Shown: positions 44,330 through 54,984 of the stretch, in pieces
Layout of the letters: the number at the start of each line of letters is the position of its first letter
Position numbering within the stretch: position 1 is the stretch's first letter
Origin: Allosediminivita pacifica
GTDB lineage: Bacteria > Pseudomonadota > Alphaproteobacteria > Rhodobacterales > Rhodobacteraceae
Direction: 5' to 3'
DNA: 64,000 bases
NCBI RefSeq assembly: GCF_003054175.1
Contig: NZ_QBKN01000017.1
Location: 45,555 to 109,554, forward strand
The notes under the pieces: model-generated
The model's input: only the letters and a program-made list of their open reading frames with translations
Database searches by the model: none
What the model was told of the DNA's origin: nothing
Translations under genes and position numbers: made by a program

Positions 44330-44354
44330 CCTGACCTGACCTGACCTGACCTGA
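44321..44354 (+). repeat. CTGAC pentanucleotide microsatellite at the iolE-iolB junction
   Basis: Six perfect tandem copies of CTGAC (44321-44350) plus CTGA. The iolE stop (TGA, 44327-44329) lies inside it, and the AAGGA ribosome-binding site of iolB follows directly. Slipped-strand changes of five bases would leave the IolE C-terminus unchanged but alter spacing between the genes. Confidence 0.9.
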
Positions 44355-44365
44355 AGGACCCCGCC

Positions 44366-45160
44366 ATGCCCGATCTTCTCAAGCGCCCCTTCGGCACCCA
44401 CGGAAAGGTGCACGCCATCACGCCGGAAAGCGCCGGCTGGCGCTACGTCGGTTTCGACCTCTGGCACCTGCGCGAAGGCGATACCGTCTCGGACAGCGCG
44501 GGGCGGAACGAATTGATGCTCGTCATGGTCGAGGGCAAGGCGCGGATCAGCGGCGCCGGCCAGGACTGGGGCGAACTCGGCGACCGCATGAACGTCTTCG
44601 AAAAGACGCCGCCGCACTGTCTCTACCTGCCGGATGGCTCCGATTGGGAGGCGACCGCCACCACCGACTGCGTCATCGCCGTGGGCAAGGCCCCGGGCAA
44701 GGGCGGACACGAAGCGCGGCGCATCGGCCCCGACGGCATCACCCTCACGCAGCGGGGCGATGGCAGCAACACGCGCCACATCAACAACATCGCCATGGAA
44801 AATGAGGACTACTGCGACAGCCTGCTCGTGACCGAGGTCTTCACCCCCGCGGGCAATTGGTCCTCCTACCCGTCCCACCGGCACGACGAGGACGACTTTC
44901 CGCGGGTCACCTACCTCGAGGAAACCTACTACCACCGGGTCAACCCGGCGGACGGCTTCGGCATCCAGCGCGTCTATACCGACGACCTGCAATTGAACGA
45001 GACCATGGCCGTGCATGACGGCGACGTGGTCTGCGTCCCGCGCGGACATCATCCCTGCGGCGCCCCCCACGGGTTCGAGATGTACTACCTCAACGTGATG
45101 GCAGGCCCCCTGCGCAAGTGGCGGTTCGTGCTCGCCCCGCCCGTCGAACACCTCACCTGA
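44366..45160 (+). CDS. iolB: 5-deoxy-glucuronate isomerase
   Basis: A 264-residue bicupin isomerase that converts 5-deoxy-D-glucuronate to 2-deoxy-5-keto-D-gluconate, the IolC substrate. It includes the metal-binding segment SSYPSHRHDEDDFPRVTYLEETYYHR with its histidines and acids, the PPHCLYLP pattern in the first cupin, VPRGHHPCGAPHGFEMYYLNVMAG near the C-terminus, and length typical of IolB. The ATG is preceded by AAGGA. Its upstream spacing is set by the CTGAC repeat. Confidence 0.95.
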   Translation: MPDLLKRPFGTHGKVHAITPESAGWRYVGFDLWHLREGDTVSDSAGRNELMLVMVEGKARISGAGQDWGELGDRMNVFEKTPPHCLYLPDGSDWEATATTDCVIAVGKAPGKGGHEARRIGPDGITLTQRGDGSNTRHINNIAMENEDYCDSLLVTEVFTPAGNWSSYPSHRHDEDDFPRVTYLEETYYHRVNPADGFGIQRVYTDDLQLNETMAVHDGDVVCVPRGHHPCGAPHGFEMYYLNVMAGPLRKWRFVLAPPVEHLT

Positions 45161-45183
45161 ACCCCACCCGGAGACTGCACCCC

Positions 45184-45963
45184 GTGTCCCAACCCTTCAA
45201 GCTCGCCGCCTGCGCGGAAATGCTCTGGCCCGACAGGCCCATCGACTGGCGCGCCGAACGACTGACCGAGCGCGGCCTCGGCGTCGGCCTCTGGAACTGG
45301 CCCGACCACGACCTCGGCAAGCTCGAAAAGATCGGCGCCGACTACACGATCATGAACGGCTACCTGCAGGGCCGGCTCTCCGACGCCGAGGGCGCCGACA
45401 TGCTTCTGGCCTCCGCCCGCGAAACCGCCAAGGTGGGCCGTCGGCTCGGCGTCGACCGGTTGAATCTGCACGGCACGGGGCTTGGCGATGGCGGCCTGCC
45501 GATACCGCGACACGGCGCGTTTTCTCCCGGAATGGAACTGCGAGCGCGCGACACGCTCCACCGGCTTTGCGACCTGGGCGAGGAACTCGGCGTCACCTTC
45601 ACGCTCGAGAACCTCAATCCCTTCGACCATCCCGGCTGCCCCTTTGGCTCCACCGCGGCCGTGCTGTCGCTGGTCTCGGCGGTGAACCGTCCGCAGCTGC
45701 GGATCAACCTCGATCTCTACCACACGCAGATCGGCGAGGGGGACCTCGTCCGCTGGTGCGAAGCCTGCCTCCCCTGGATCGGCGAAGTGCAGGTCGCCGA
45801 CAACCCGGGCCGCTGCGAACCCGGCACGGGCGAGATCAACTACCCCGCAATCGCGCGCGCGCTCCATGCCCTCGGCTATCGTGGCCCCGTCGGAATGGAG
45901 GCCTTCGCCCACAGCGACAGCGACGCCGCGCTCGACGCCTTCGTCGCGGCATTCACCCTGTGA
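45184..45963 (+). CDS. Hydroxypyruvate isomerase-like TIM-barrel protein
   Basis: A 259-residue xylose-isomerase-like TIM barrel. It starts at a GTG (45184) with GGAG upstream. Motifs TLENLNPFDHPGCP, NLDLYHTQIGEGDLV, GEVQVADNPGRCEPGTGEINYP and GPVGMEAF are those of the hydroxypyruvate isomerase (Hyi/OtnI) group, including Glu and His metal ligands. Its place as last gene of the inositol operon suggests either an inosose epimerase/isomerase (as with IolI in other operons) or an unrelated side reaction; sequence alone favours the Hyi group. No terminator with a T-run follows, only a short hairpin at 46055-46072. Confidence 0.78.
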   Translation: MSQPFKLAACAEMLWPDRPIDWRAERLTERGLGVGLWNWPDHDLGKLEKIGADYTIMNGYLQGRLSDAEGADMLLASARETAKVGRRLGVDRLNLHGTGLGDGGLPIPRHGAFSPGMELRARDTLHRLCDLGEELGVTFTLENLNPFDHPGCPFGSTAAVLSLVSAVNRPQLRINLDLYHTQIGEGDLVRWCEACLPWIGEVQVADNPGRCEPGTGEINYPAIARALHALGYRGPVGMEAFAHSDSDAALDAFVAAFTL

Positions 45964-46259
45964 ATCCGGTGCCTACGCCCCCACTGAAGTCATGGCATGA
46001 CGCCTTATTCGGTTGATTGCGCTCAATCAGAAATCGACCATCGGCACGGCATGAGCGGGGTGTCCACCCCGCAGACCCACGAACCCGGAGCGTCGCATTG
46101 AGCTTTTGTGCAGGGACGCCCGACAGCGAGTGATCCTCGCCTCGAAGGGACGCGCGCGGGGCGTTGCTTCGGACAGAAGTCAGGAGTCGTGCCCGCACAT
46201 CGAAAAGCACAGCCTGTCGGGCTCCGGCTTTCAATGCGATACGATGTGCGGGAAGAAAA
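45964..46259. other. Gene-free stretch after the inositol operon
   Basis: I see no gene in these 296 bases. A perfect 7-bp hairpin GCGGGGT-GTCC-ACCCCGC at 46055-46072 could end or stabilise the operon transcript, though it lacks a T-run. The rest shows no promoter, repeat or mobile element I can support. Confidence 0.4.
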
Positions 46260-46301
46260 TCAAAAGGCGAGCGCGGCCGAACTCCGGCTACGCGCTCGCC
46301 T
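46260..46301 (-). terminator. Terminator of gyrB
   Basis: On the minus strand a 10-bp stem (AGGCGAGCGC / GCGCTCGCCT) with an inner GCCGG/CCGGC-type pairing is followed by TTTTGATTTT, 9 bases beyond the gyrB stop. Confidence 0.85.
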
Positions 46302-46309
46302 AACGCAGA

Positions 46310-48727
<2,418 letters not shown>

Positions 48728-48805
48728 TCAGGTGTCCTTTGTCGCTTTGCCCGGTTTATATGCGGCTTTGGTGGGAATGTCACGCTGACGACACAAGATT
48801 TGGTG

Positions 48806-49426
48806 TCAGAGAAAGGGGATCAGAATCCCCACGCCCATCAGCAGGCATCCGGCGACGATGTTGGTCCGCCGCAGGGCCTGCGGGCTGGACAGAAAGCGTC
48901 TGACGCGGTCGATCGACAGCGCCATGACAAGGTTGCCGGCAAGCGGCGTCACCGCCGAAATCAGCGCGATGGCGACGATGTCCGGCGCCCCCAGCCGGTC
49001 GAGATCGAAGAAGCCCGGCAGCATCCCCATGTAGAACAGGATCGCCTTGGGGTTTCCGATGATGACCGCAAGCCCGGCCATGAAGCCCGCCCACATGCCC
49101 GGCCGCGTCAGCCTGCTGTCCGAGGCGAGCGACTTGTCGGCGTTGCGGATCAGAAGGCCACCCATGATCAGGAAGGTTAGCGCCGCCACCCATTTCAGCG
49201 CCTCGAGGAAGCCGCCGTAGACGCTGACGATCCAGCTCACGCCGAGGATGGCCAGCAGCGTCCACATCACGTCGCCCACCACCACGCCCAGCGCCAGCGG
49301 CCAGGCCGCCTGGAAGCCGCCCGACAGCGCCCGCGCGGTCAGCGCCAGCCAGACCGGCCCCGGCGTCAGGAACAGCACCAGCAGCGCACCGGCGTAAAGC
49401 AGCAGGTCTGTTGCGGAAACACTCAT
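48806..49426 (-). CDS. LysE-family translocator
   Basis: A 206-residue membrane protein of the LysE/RhtB amino-acid exporter family. It has six hydrophobic helices and the family motif in FLTPGPVWLALTARALSGG, followed by ALGVVVGDVMWTLLA and the conserved GNPKAILFYMGMLPGFFD. The substrate (lysine, threonine/homoserine or other) is not predictable. It lies between recF and gyrB on the same strand, 67 bp from recF and 78 bp from gyrB, splitting a usual recF-gyrB pairing. Confidence 0.88.
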   Translation of the reverse strand: MSVSATDLLLYAGALLVLFLTPGPVWLALTARALSGGFQAAWPLALGVVVGDVMWTLLAILGVSWIVSVYGGFLEALKWVAALTFLIMGGLLIRNADKSLASDSRLTRPGMWAGFMAGLAVIIGNPKAILFYMGMLPGFFDLDRLGAPDIVAIALISAVTPLAGNLVMALSIDRVRRFLSSPQALRRTNIVAGCLLMGVGILIPFL

Positions 49427-49493
49427 GGGCCTTCAAGCACTGATACAGGACAGCGCCGTTGTTCGCCGCTTTGCAGCACCAATGCAAGCGCCC

Positions 49494-50591
49494 TCACAGG
49501 GCCCGGACGACCGACAGCCCCGCATCCTCGGTCACTTCCAGCCGCTGCGCCCCCTCGCCCAGCTCCTCGAACAGCTCCGGCCCGGTGCCCGTCATCCAGG
49601 CCTGCGCGCCCAGCGCGCCGATTTCGGCGTAAAGCGCCGCCCGCCGCCCGGCATCGAGGTGCGCGGCCACCTCGTCCAGCAGCAACAGCGGCGGCGCGCC
49701 CGTGTCGGCGGCCAAGGCCCGCGCATTGGCCAGGATCAGCGAGATCAGCAGCGCCTTCTGTTCCCCGGTCGAGCAGTCCGAGGCCGGAATCCCCTTGGCC
49801 GCGAAGACCCCGTAAAGGTCCGCCCGGTGCGGCCCCACCAGCGTGCGCCCCGCGGCGATGTCGCGAAACCGGCTTTCGGCCAGCGCCGCGCGCAGGCCCG
49901 CCTCGTCCTCGGGGATGTCCGCCTCGGTCGAAGTCAGTTCGAGATCCGCGGCGGGAAAGGCCGTCTCGGCCCCCGCCTGCGCCGCCGCGATCCGTGCAAG
50001 CGCCGACTGCCGGTTGGCAGTCAGCACCGCGCCGGTGCGCGCCATCTGCGCCTCCACCGCCGCATACCAGCCCGCATCGCGCACCTCGTCCTTCAGCAGC
50101 CGGTTCCGTTCGCGCATGGCCTTCTCGTAATCAAGCGTCGCCTGCGCGTGATCGGGGAAGAAGCTCAACGTCATGCGGTCAAGGAACCGCCGGCGCCCCT
50201 CGGGGGCCTCGATCCACAGCCGGTCCATCGACGGGATCAGCCAGAGCACGCGGCTGATCCGTCCCAGCGCCGTCTGCGGCGCGGGCTTGCCGTCGATCGT
50301 GACGTTGCGTGACGCCCCGCCCTCCGAAGTGAAAGCCACCTCATGCGCATCGCCGCCCGCGCGCAGCATCCCCGTGATCTTCCAGCCGAGGCTCTCGGGG
50401 CGGCGCGCCATCTCCTGCGCGCTCGCCCGCCGCAGACCGCGCCCGGGCGAGAACAGCGACACTGCCTCGATCAGGTTGGTCTTGCCCGCGCCGTTCGGCC
50501 CGTAGATCGCCACTGGCCGCGCATCCACATGCACCTCCGCCCGCCTATGCGAGCGGAAATGCGACAGCGTGAGATGTTCGAGATGCAGCAT
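49494..50591 (-). CDS. recF: DNA replication and repair protein RecF
   Basis: A 365-residue SMC-like ATPase that loads RecA at single-strand gaps with RecO and RecR. Walker A is GPNGAGKTN (residues 31-39), the signature is CSTGEQKALLIS, Walker B is LLLLDEVAAHLD (about 312-323), and the Q-loop region follows NLIEAV. It starts at the ATG at 50591 right after regA in the same direction, 24 bp away. dnaA and dnaN, the usual upstream partners, are not beside it. Confidence 0.95.
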   Translation of the reverse strand: MLHLEHLTLSHFRSHRRAEVHVDARPVAIYGPNGAGKTNLIEAVSLFSPGRGLRRASAQEMARRPESLGWKITGMLRAGGDAHEVAFTSEGGASRNVTIDGKPAPQTALGRISRVLWLIPSMDRLWIEAPEGRRRFLDRMTLSFFPDHAQATLDYEKAMRERNRLLKDEVRDAGWYAAVEAQMARTGAVLTANRQSALARIAAAQAGAETAFPAADLELTSTEADIPEDEAGLRAALAESRFRDIAAGRTLVGPHRADLYGVFAAKGIPASDCSTGEQKALLISLILANARALAADTGAPPLLLLDEVAAHLDAGRRAALYAEIGALGAQAWMTGTGPELFEELGEGAQRLEVTEDAGLSVVRAL

Positions 50592-50615
50592 GGCCGGGCC
50601 GCCGGGCGGCGGGCC

Positions 50616-51170
50616 CTAGCGGGGGCTGCGCTTGGCGAGGATGCGCTGCAGCGTCCGGCGGTGCATGTTCAGGCGCCGCGCCGTCTCGCTCACGTTGCGA
50701 TCACACAGCTCGTAGACGCGCTGGATGTGTTCCCACCGCACGCGGTCGGCGCTCATCGGGTTCTCGGGCGGCGGTGGCAGGTCGTCGCCCTTGGCCAGCA
50801 GCGCGTTGATGATGTCCGTGGCGTCGGCGGGCTTGGACAGGTAATCGGTCGCGCCGATCTTGACGGCGGCCACGGCCGTGGCGATGGCGCCATAGCCGGT
50901 CAGCACCACGATGCGGCTGTCGGGGCGCTTGGCCCGCAGCACCTCGACCACGTCGAGCCCGTTTCCGTCCTCCAGCCGCAGGTCGATCACCGCGAAGGCG
51001 GGCGGACGGGCGGTGGCAATCGCCGTTCCCCCGGCCACGGAGCCCGCGGTCTCGACCTCGAAACCGCGCTTTTCCATGGCCTTGGCCAACCGCTTCAGGA
51101 AGGGCTCGTCGTCATCGACGAGCAGGAGCGTCCGGTCTTCGCCCAGTTCCTGCATAACGCTCTCCGCCAA
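50616..51170 (-). CDS. regA: Redox response regulator RegA/PrrA/ActR
   Basis: A 184-residue two-component response regulator of global redox control. I choose a TTG start at 51170 because GGAGGTGA lies at ideal spacing and the protein then aligns in length with Rhodobacter RegA, putting the phospho-acceptor Asp at residue 63 (VIDLRLEDG). ATG at 51155 and TTG at 51188 are alternatives. Receiver-domain acids (VDDDEPF), the LTGYGAIATAV and LSKPAD elements, the proline linker LPPPPENPMSADRVRWEHIQ and the Fis-type helix-turn-helix NVSETARRLNMHRRTLQRILAK are all present. It controls photosynthesis, respiration, CO2 and nitrogen genes in relatives. Confidence 0.97.
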   Translation of the reverse strand: MAESVMQELGEDRTLLLVDDDEPFLKRLAKAMEKRGFEVETAGSVAGGTAIATARPPAFAVIDLRLEDGNGLDVVEVLRAKRPDSRIVVLTGYGAIATAVAAVKIGATDYLSKPADATDIINALLAKGDDLPPPPENPMSADRVRWEHIQRVYELCDRNVSETARRLNMHRRTLQRILAKRSPR

Positions 51171-51253
51171 AAGCTCACCTCCGGACAATGGCCTGTCGTT
51201 TCGATCTAGTTAGCCCCGCCGGACGGCGCGGTCAAATGCAGCCGCCGCGTCGC

Positions 51254-51895
51254 TCAGGATGCCTCGAGAAAGCACGAGGTCCGTTCGGCCAGTTCCTCGG
51301 GGCTCAGATCGCGGCGGAAATATTCCACGAAGCCATCTTCCGGCGTCACGAGGTAGGTGAAGGTCGAGTGGTCCACCAGGTAGTATTCGTCATCCCCGGG
51401 CTGCTTGCTGTGATAGGCGCGGTAGGCCTGGCTCGCCGCGTTCACCTGCTCTTCGCTGCCGGTCAGCGCCACCATGTCCTCGTGGATGTTGGCCGCGAAA
51501 TCGCCGACCACCTCGGGCGTGTCGCGCTCGGGATCGACCGAGATGAAGACGGGTTGCACCTCGTGGCCCTGTTCACTCAGCACATCCACCGCCTGCGCGT
51601 TGCGCGCCACGTCCATGGGGCAGACGTCCGGGCAGAAGGTATAGCCGAAGTAGACGAGGCTCGGCTCGGTGATCACGTCCTCGTCCGTAACGGTCTCGCC
51701 CTCCGGGTTCACCAGTTCGAAGGGCCCGCCGATCGCACCGGCCCCACCGGCCACAGCTGCCCTGCGGCAGGGCGCGTAGGGATCGTCCGGCCCCAGCCCC
51801 AGCACGTCCGACACCCAACCCGAGGAAACGGCATAGGTGCCCCCGAGCAGAAGGACCACGAAACAGGCGGCGACGATGGCAATGATGCGGGTCAT
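51254..51895 (-). CDS. senC: SCO1/SenC/PrrC copper chaperone family protein
   Basis: A 213-residue membrane-anchored thioredoxin-fold protein for copper delivery to cytochrome oxidase, and a partner of RegB/RegA. The ATG at 51895 starts the N-terminal anchor (residues 5-22). The copper ligands are Cys88 and Cys92 in FCPDVCPMD and His176 in DHSTFTYL. It lies between regA and regB and diverges from regB by an 83-bp gap, the order seen in Rhodobacter. Same orientation as regA, 84 bp upstream of its start. Confidence 0.95.
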   Translation of the reverse strand: MTRIIAIVAACFVVLLLGGTYAVSSGWVSDVLGLGPDDPYAPCRRAAVAGGAGAIGGPFELVNPEGETVTDEDVITEPSLVYFGYTFCPDVCPMDVARNAQAVDVLSEQGHEVQPVFISVDPERDTPEVVGDFAANIHEDMVALTGSEEQVNAASQAYRAYHSKQPGDDEYYLVDHSTFTYLVTPEDGFVEYFRRDLSPEELAERTSCFLEAS

Positions 51896-51978
51896 GGGAT
51901 CCTTTCCGGCAGGCGGCCGTGAGCGTTGCGCCAGAGGTAACAATTGCCAAGCCGGGGACAAGCGGCGAAAAGGCGCAT
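51896..51978. promoter_or_regulatory. Divergent senC/regB promoter region
   Basis: This 83-bp intergenic stretch must hold promoters for both senC-regA and regB. It contains an AT-rich core around GGTAACAATTGCC and GCG/CGC-rich flanks. In Rhodobacter phosphorylated RegA autoregulates from this position, so a RegA site is likely, but I did not identify a defined motif. Confidence 0.45.
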
Positions 51979-53376
51979 ATGACCGACACGGACATCGGAT
52001 TCCTGAGCGAGGACCGCCGCAGCCACTGGATCCGGCTGCGCACGATGATCCTCTTGCGCTGGTTCGCCATCGTCGGCCAGCTCGCCGCCATCACCGTCGC
52101 CCAGCGCGTCTACGACCTCCAGCTCGAACTCGGCCTGTGCTACCTCGCCGTCGGCGTCTCGGTCATCGGCAACCTCGTGGCGATCTTCGTCTTCCCCGAG
52201 AACAAGCGCCTGAGCGAGACCGAGAACCTGCTCATGGTCATGTTCGACCTGCTGCAGCTCTGCTTCCTGCTCTATCTCACCGGGGGCCTGCACAACCCCT
52301 TCTCGCTTCTGGTGCTGGCGCCGGTCACCGTCTCGGCCGCCGTGCTCACCCTGCGCTCCACCGTCCTGCTGGGCGTCACCGCCTTCCTGTTGATCACGGG
52401 GATGCTCTACTACCACCTGCCGCTGCGGACCGAAGCGGGCGTCGTGCTGCGCCTGCCCGAGATCTTCGTCTTCGGCCAATGGGCGGCGATCACCATCGCC
52501 ATCCTCTTCCTCTCGGTCTACGCGCGCCGCATCACGCGCGAGATGCACTCCATGTCCGACGCACTGACCGCGACGCAGATGGCGCTTGCCCGCGCGCAAA
52601 AGCTCAACGATCTCGGCGGCGTGGTCGCCGCCGCCGCGCACGAACTGGGCACTCCGCTCGCCACCATAAAGCTCACCTCCTCCGAACTTGCCGACGAGCT
52701 CGGGGACCAGCCCGACCTGCGCGAGGACGCCATCCTGATCCGCGATCAGGCCGACCGCTGCCGCGACATTCTGCGCTCCATGGGCCGCGCCGGGAAGGAC
52801 GACCTGCACATGCGCCAGGCGCCGCTGGTCGAGGTCATCCGCGAGGCCGCCGAACCGCACCAGGACCGCGGCAAGGAAATCGTGATCGAGGACGGCCCGG
52901 GTCCCGGGGGCGAATACGTGCAGCCCAACATCCTGCGCCGCCCCGAGATCATCCACGGCCTGCGCAACCTCGTGCAGAACGCCGTCGACTTCGCCCAAAC
53001 CACCATCTGGATCGAGGTTCTCTGGACCGACACCACGATCTCGGTCCGCATTCTCGACGACGGCCAAGGCTTCCCGCCACACCTGATCGGCCGGATCGGC
53101 GATCCCTTCGTCCGCCGCCGCCGATCGGCCGCCGAGCATGGCCAGCGCCCGGAATACGAGGGCATGGGCCTCGGGCTCTTCATCGCCAAGACGCTGCTCG
53201 AACGTACCGGCGCCGTGCTGAGCTTCGCCAACGGCGCCGATCCCTTCATCTCGGGACGAAGCAGCACCACCCAGCGCCGCGGCGCGGTGGTCGAAGTCGT
53301 CTGGCCGCGCTCCCGGATCGTCGCGCAGACGCAGGGCACCACCGCGCTCGGAGAGAATCGTCCGATTGAAGTCTGA
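51979..53376 (+). CDS. regB: Redox-sensing histidine kinase RegB/PrrB
   Basis: A 465-residue membrane sensor kinase. Six transmembrane helices (residues about 25-180) enclose the ubiquinone-interaction motif GGLHNPFSLLVLAPVT (102-117). The dimerisation domain has the phospho-histidine His221 in AAAHELGTPLATI and the redox-active Cys261 (DQADRCRDIL). The HATPase domain follows with N-box NLVQNAVDFA, DDGQGF and GMGLGLFIAKTLL. The ATG at 51979 is used rather than an in-frame upstream start. It phosphorylates RegA under low oxygen or a reduced quinone pool in relatives. Confidence 0.97.
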   Translation: MTDTDIGFLSEDRRSHWIRLRTMILLRWFAIVGQLAAITVAQRVYDLQLELGLCYLAVGVSVIGNLVAIFVFPENKRLSETENLLMVMFDLLQLCFLLYLTGGLHNPFSLLVLAPVTVSAAVLTLRSTVLLGVTAFLLITGMLYYHLPLRTEAGVVLRLPEIFVFGQWAAITIAILFLSVYARRITREMHSMSDALTATQMALARAQKLNDLGGVVAAAAHELGTPLATIKLTSSELADELGDQPDLREDAILIRDQADRCRDILRSMGRAGKDDLHMRQAPLVEVIREAAEPHQDRGKEIVIEDGPGPGGEYVQPNILRRPEIIHGLRNLVQNAVDFAQTTIWIEVLWTDTTISVRILDDGQGFPPHLIGRIGDPFVRRRRSAAEHGQRPEYEGMGLGLFIAKTLLERTGAVLSFANGADPFISGRSSTTQRRGAVVEVVWPRSRIVAQTQGTTALGENRPIEV

Positions 53377-53457
53377 CCCGACGCCCCTCCGGGCTCCGAT
53401 CTTAACCCGTCCTTAACCAAAACTCCCTAGCCGGAAGAAAAGGCAAGGATTTGGGAC

Positions 53458-54942
53458 TTGGACAATATAATCGCCTCCATTCTCGGAACGGGGGTCGCCA
53501 GTCTTTGTGGTTTCGGGCTCTGGTGGTCCTGTTTCCGGCGGGGGCGCGGCAAGACACGCCCCAGGCCGCCGACCGTCATCCTCGTCCGCAACGGCGTGGT
53601 GGCCGACGCCACGCCCGGCGCGGAAGAGATCACCGGCACCTCGACGATCTACGACACCCCGTGGGAGGACCTGCGCGACGCGCTCCGCCAGCGCTTCCCC
53701 CATCTGCCGGATTCCCCGCCCGACGGCTCGCGCCCGTTGCACTTCATCGACGACGCCGGGCTTCAGCTCAGCCTCACCCGCTCGGGCGAGACGCTGCGCA
53801 TCCGTCTCGATCGCGCCGCCATCACCCCGGCGCGGCTCTTCCGGCTCGAAACGCGCCGCAGCGAAGCACGCCGCCTGCGCGACATTCTCGATCATCTTCC
53901 CATGCCCGCCTGGCAGAGCGGGCCCGGCGACGACATGGTCTGGCACAATGCCGCCTTCGACGAGATATGCCGGCGCAGCGGCCGAAAGGCCGCAAACGGC
54001 GATCCCTTCGTCAGGGCCGACGGCGACGACGGCGCGAAGACGCGGGCCTCTGTGGTCGACAGGCACGGAGAAAAGCTCTGGTACGAGGTCGAGGGCCTGC
54101 CCTTCGATGACGGGACCCTTCACGTGGCGTGCGACATCGGAAGCCTTGTCACAGCCGAGCACGCGCAACGGCAATTCGTCCAGACGCTCTCCAAGACCTT
54201 TGCGCATCTGCCCATCGGCCTGGCGGTCTTCGGCTCGGACCACAGGCTTGCCCTCTTCAACCCGGCCCTTGTCGACCTGACCCGGCTCCAGGGCGAATTT
54301 CTCAGCGGACGCCCCACGCTGCGCAGCTTCTTCGACATCCTGCGCGAGGACCGCATGATGCCCGAACCGAAGAACTACGCCACCTGGCGCGACCGGCTGA
54401 GCGAGATGATCAAGGCCGCGCAGGACGACCGCTTCTGCGAGACATGGACGCTCGAGAACGGGCTGACCTACAAGGTCACCGGTCGTCCGCACCCCGGCGG
54501 CGCCGTGGCCTTCCTGTTCGAGGATATCAGCGCCGAAATATCGCTGACCCGCCGGTTCCGCAGCGAGCTCATGGTCACGCAGTCCGTGCTCGACAGCTTC
54601 GAGGACGGCGTGGCGGTCTTTTCGCACAACGGCGTTCTGGTCTTCTGTAACGCGCGCTATCGTGAAATCTGGCGCGACGCACAGGAAAGCGCGCTTCCCG
54701 AAGCCAACGTCATCGACGCAGCCCGGCTCTGGCAACGCGCCTCCGAGGGCGGCCCCGACTGGCGCAAGCTCTCCGAGTTGATCCTCGATCCGATGCATCG
54801 GCATACCTGGCATACCGAGTTCACCCTCCACGCCGGCGAAAGGCTGTTGTGTCGTGCCTCGCCCGCGGCGAACGGCGCCACCCTTCTGCGGTTCTCGCGG
54901 ACCGACACCGAGGTCGCGCAGGCCCTCGCGTCAGGGCAGTGA
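53458..54942 (+). CDS. Membrane-anchored multi-PAS protein without kinase domain (DivL-like)
   Basis: A 494-residue protein starting at a TTG (53458) with AAGGA upstream. One N-terminal transmembrane helix (residues 4-26) is followed by a basic stretch and PAS-like domains at about residues 140-235 (LDHLPMPAWQ), 240-345 (FAHLPIGLAVFGSDHRLALFNPAL) and 370-480 (LDSFEDGVAVFSHNGVLVFCNARYREIW). No histidine phosphotransfer or ATPase domain follows. Its position ahead of tsaE, amgK, murU, addB, addA and trxA matches DivL-type PAS kinases elsewhere in alphaproteobacteria, so I suggest a DivL-like regulator of the CtrA pathway. Homology was not tested. Confidence 0.7.
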   Translation: MDNIIASILGTGVASLCGFGLWWSCFRRGRGKTRPRPPTVILVRNGVVADATPGAEEITGTSTIYDTPWEDLRDALRQRFPHLPDSPPDGSRPLHFIDDAGLQLSLTRSGETLRIRLDRAAITPARLFRLETRRSEARRLRDILDHLPMPAWQSGPGDDMVWHNAAFDEICRRSGRKAANGDPFVRADGDDGAKTRASVVDRHGEKLWYEVEGLPFDDGTLHVACDIGSLVTAEHAQRQFVQTLSKTFAHLPIGLAVFGSDHRLALFNPALVDLTRLQGEFLSGRPTLRSFFDILREDRMMPEPKNYATWRDRLSEMIKAAQDDRFCETWTLENGLTYKVTGRPHPGGAVAFLFEDISAEISLTRRFRSELMVTQSVLDSFEDGVAVFSHNGVLVFCNARYREIWRDAQESALPEANVIDAARLWQRASEGGPDWRKLSELILDPMHRHTWHTEFTLHAGERLLCRASPAANGATLLRFSRTDTEVAQALASGQ

Positions 54943-54984
54943 AGACCGGTTGCAGCAGCCGGCGCCCACGGTATCCTGCGCGCG

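Noticed and set aside
44321..44354. CTGAC repeat as an on/off phase-variation switch
   Set aside because: The iolE stop is within the repeat and the repeat is self-identical at a 5-bp shift, so changes do not alter the IolE reading frame or the iolB frame. Only spacing changes, so a tuning role remains as a finding.
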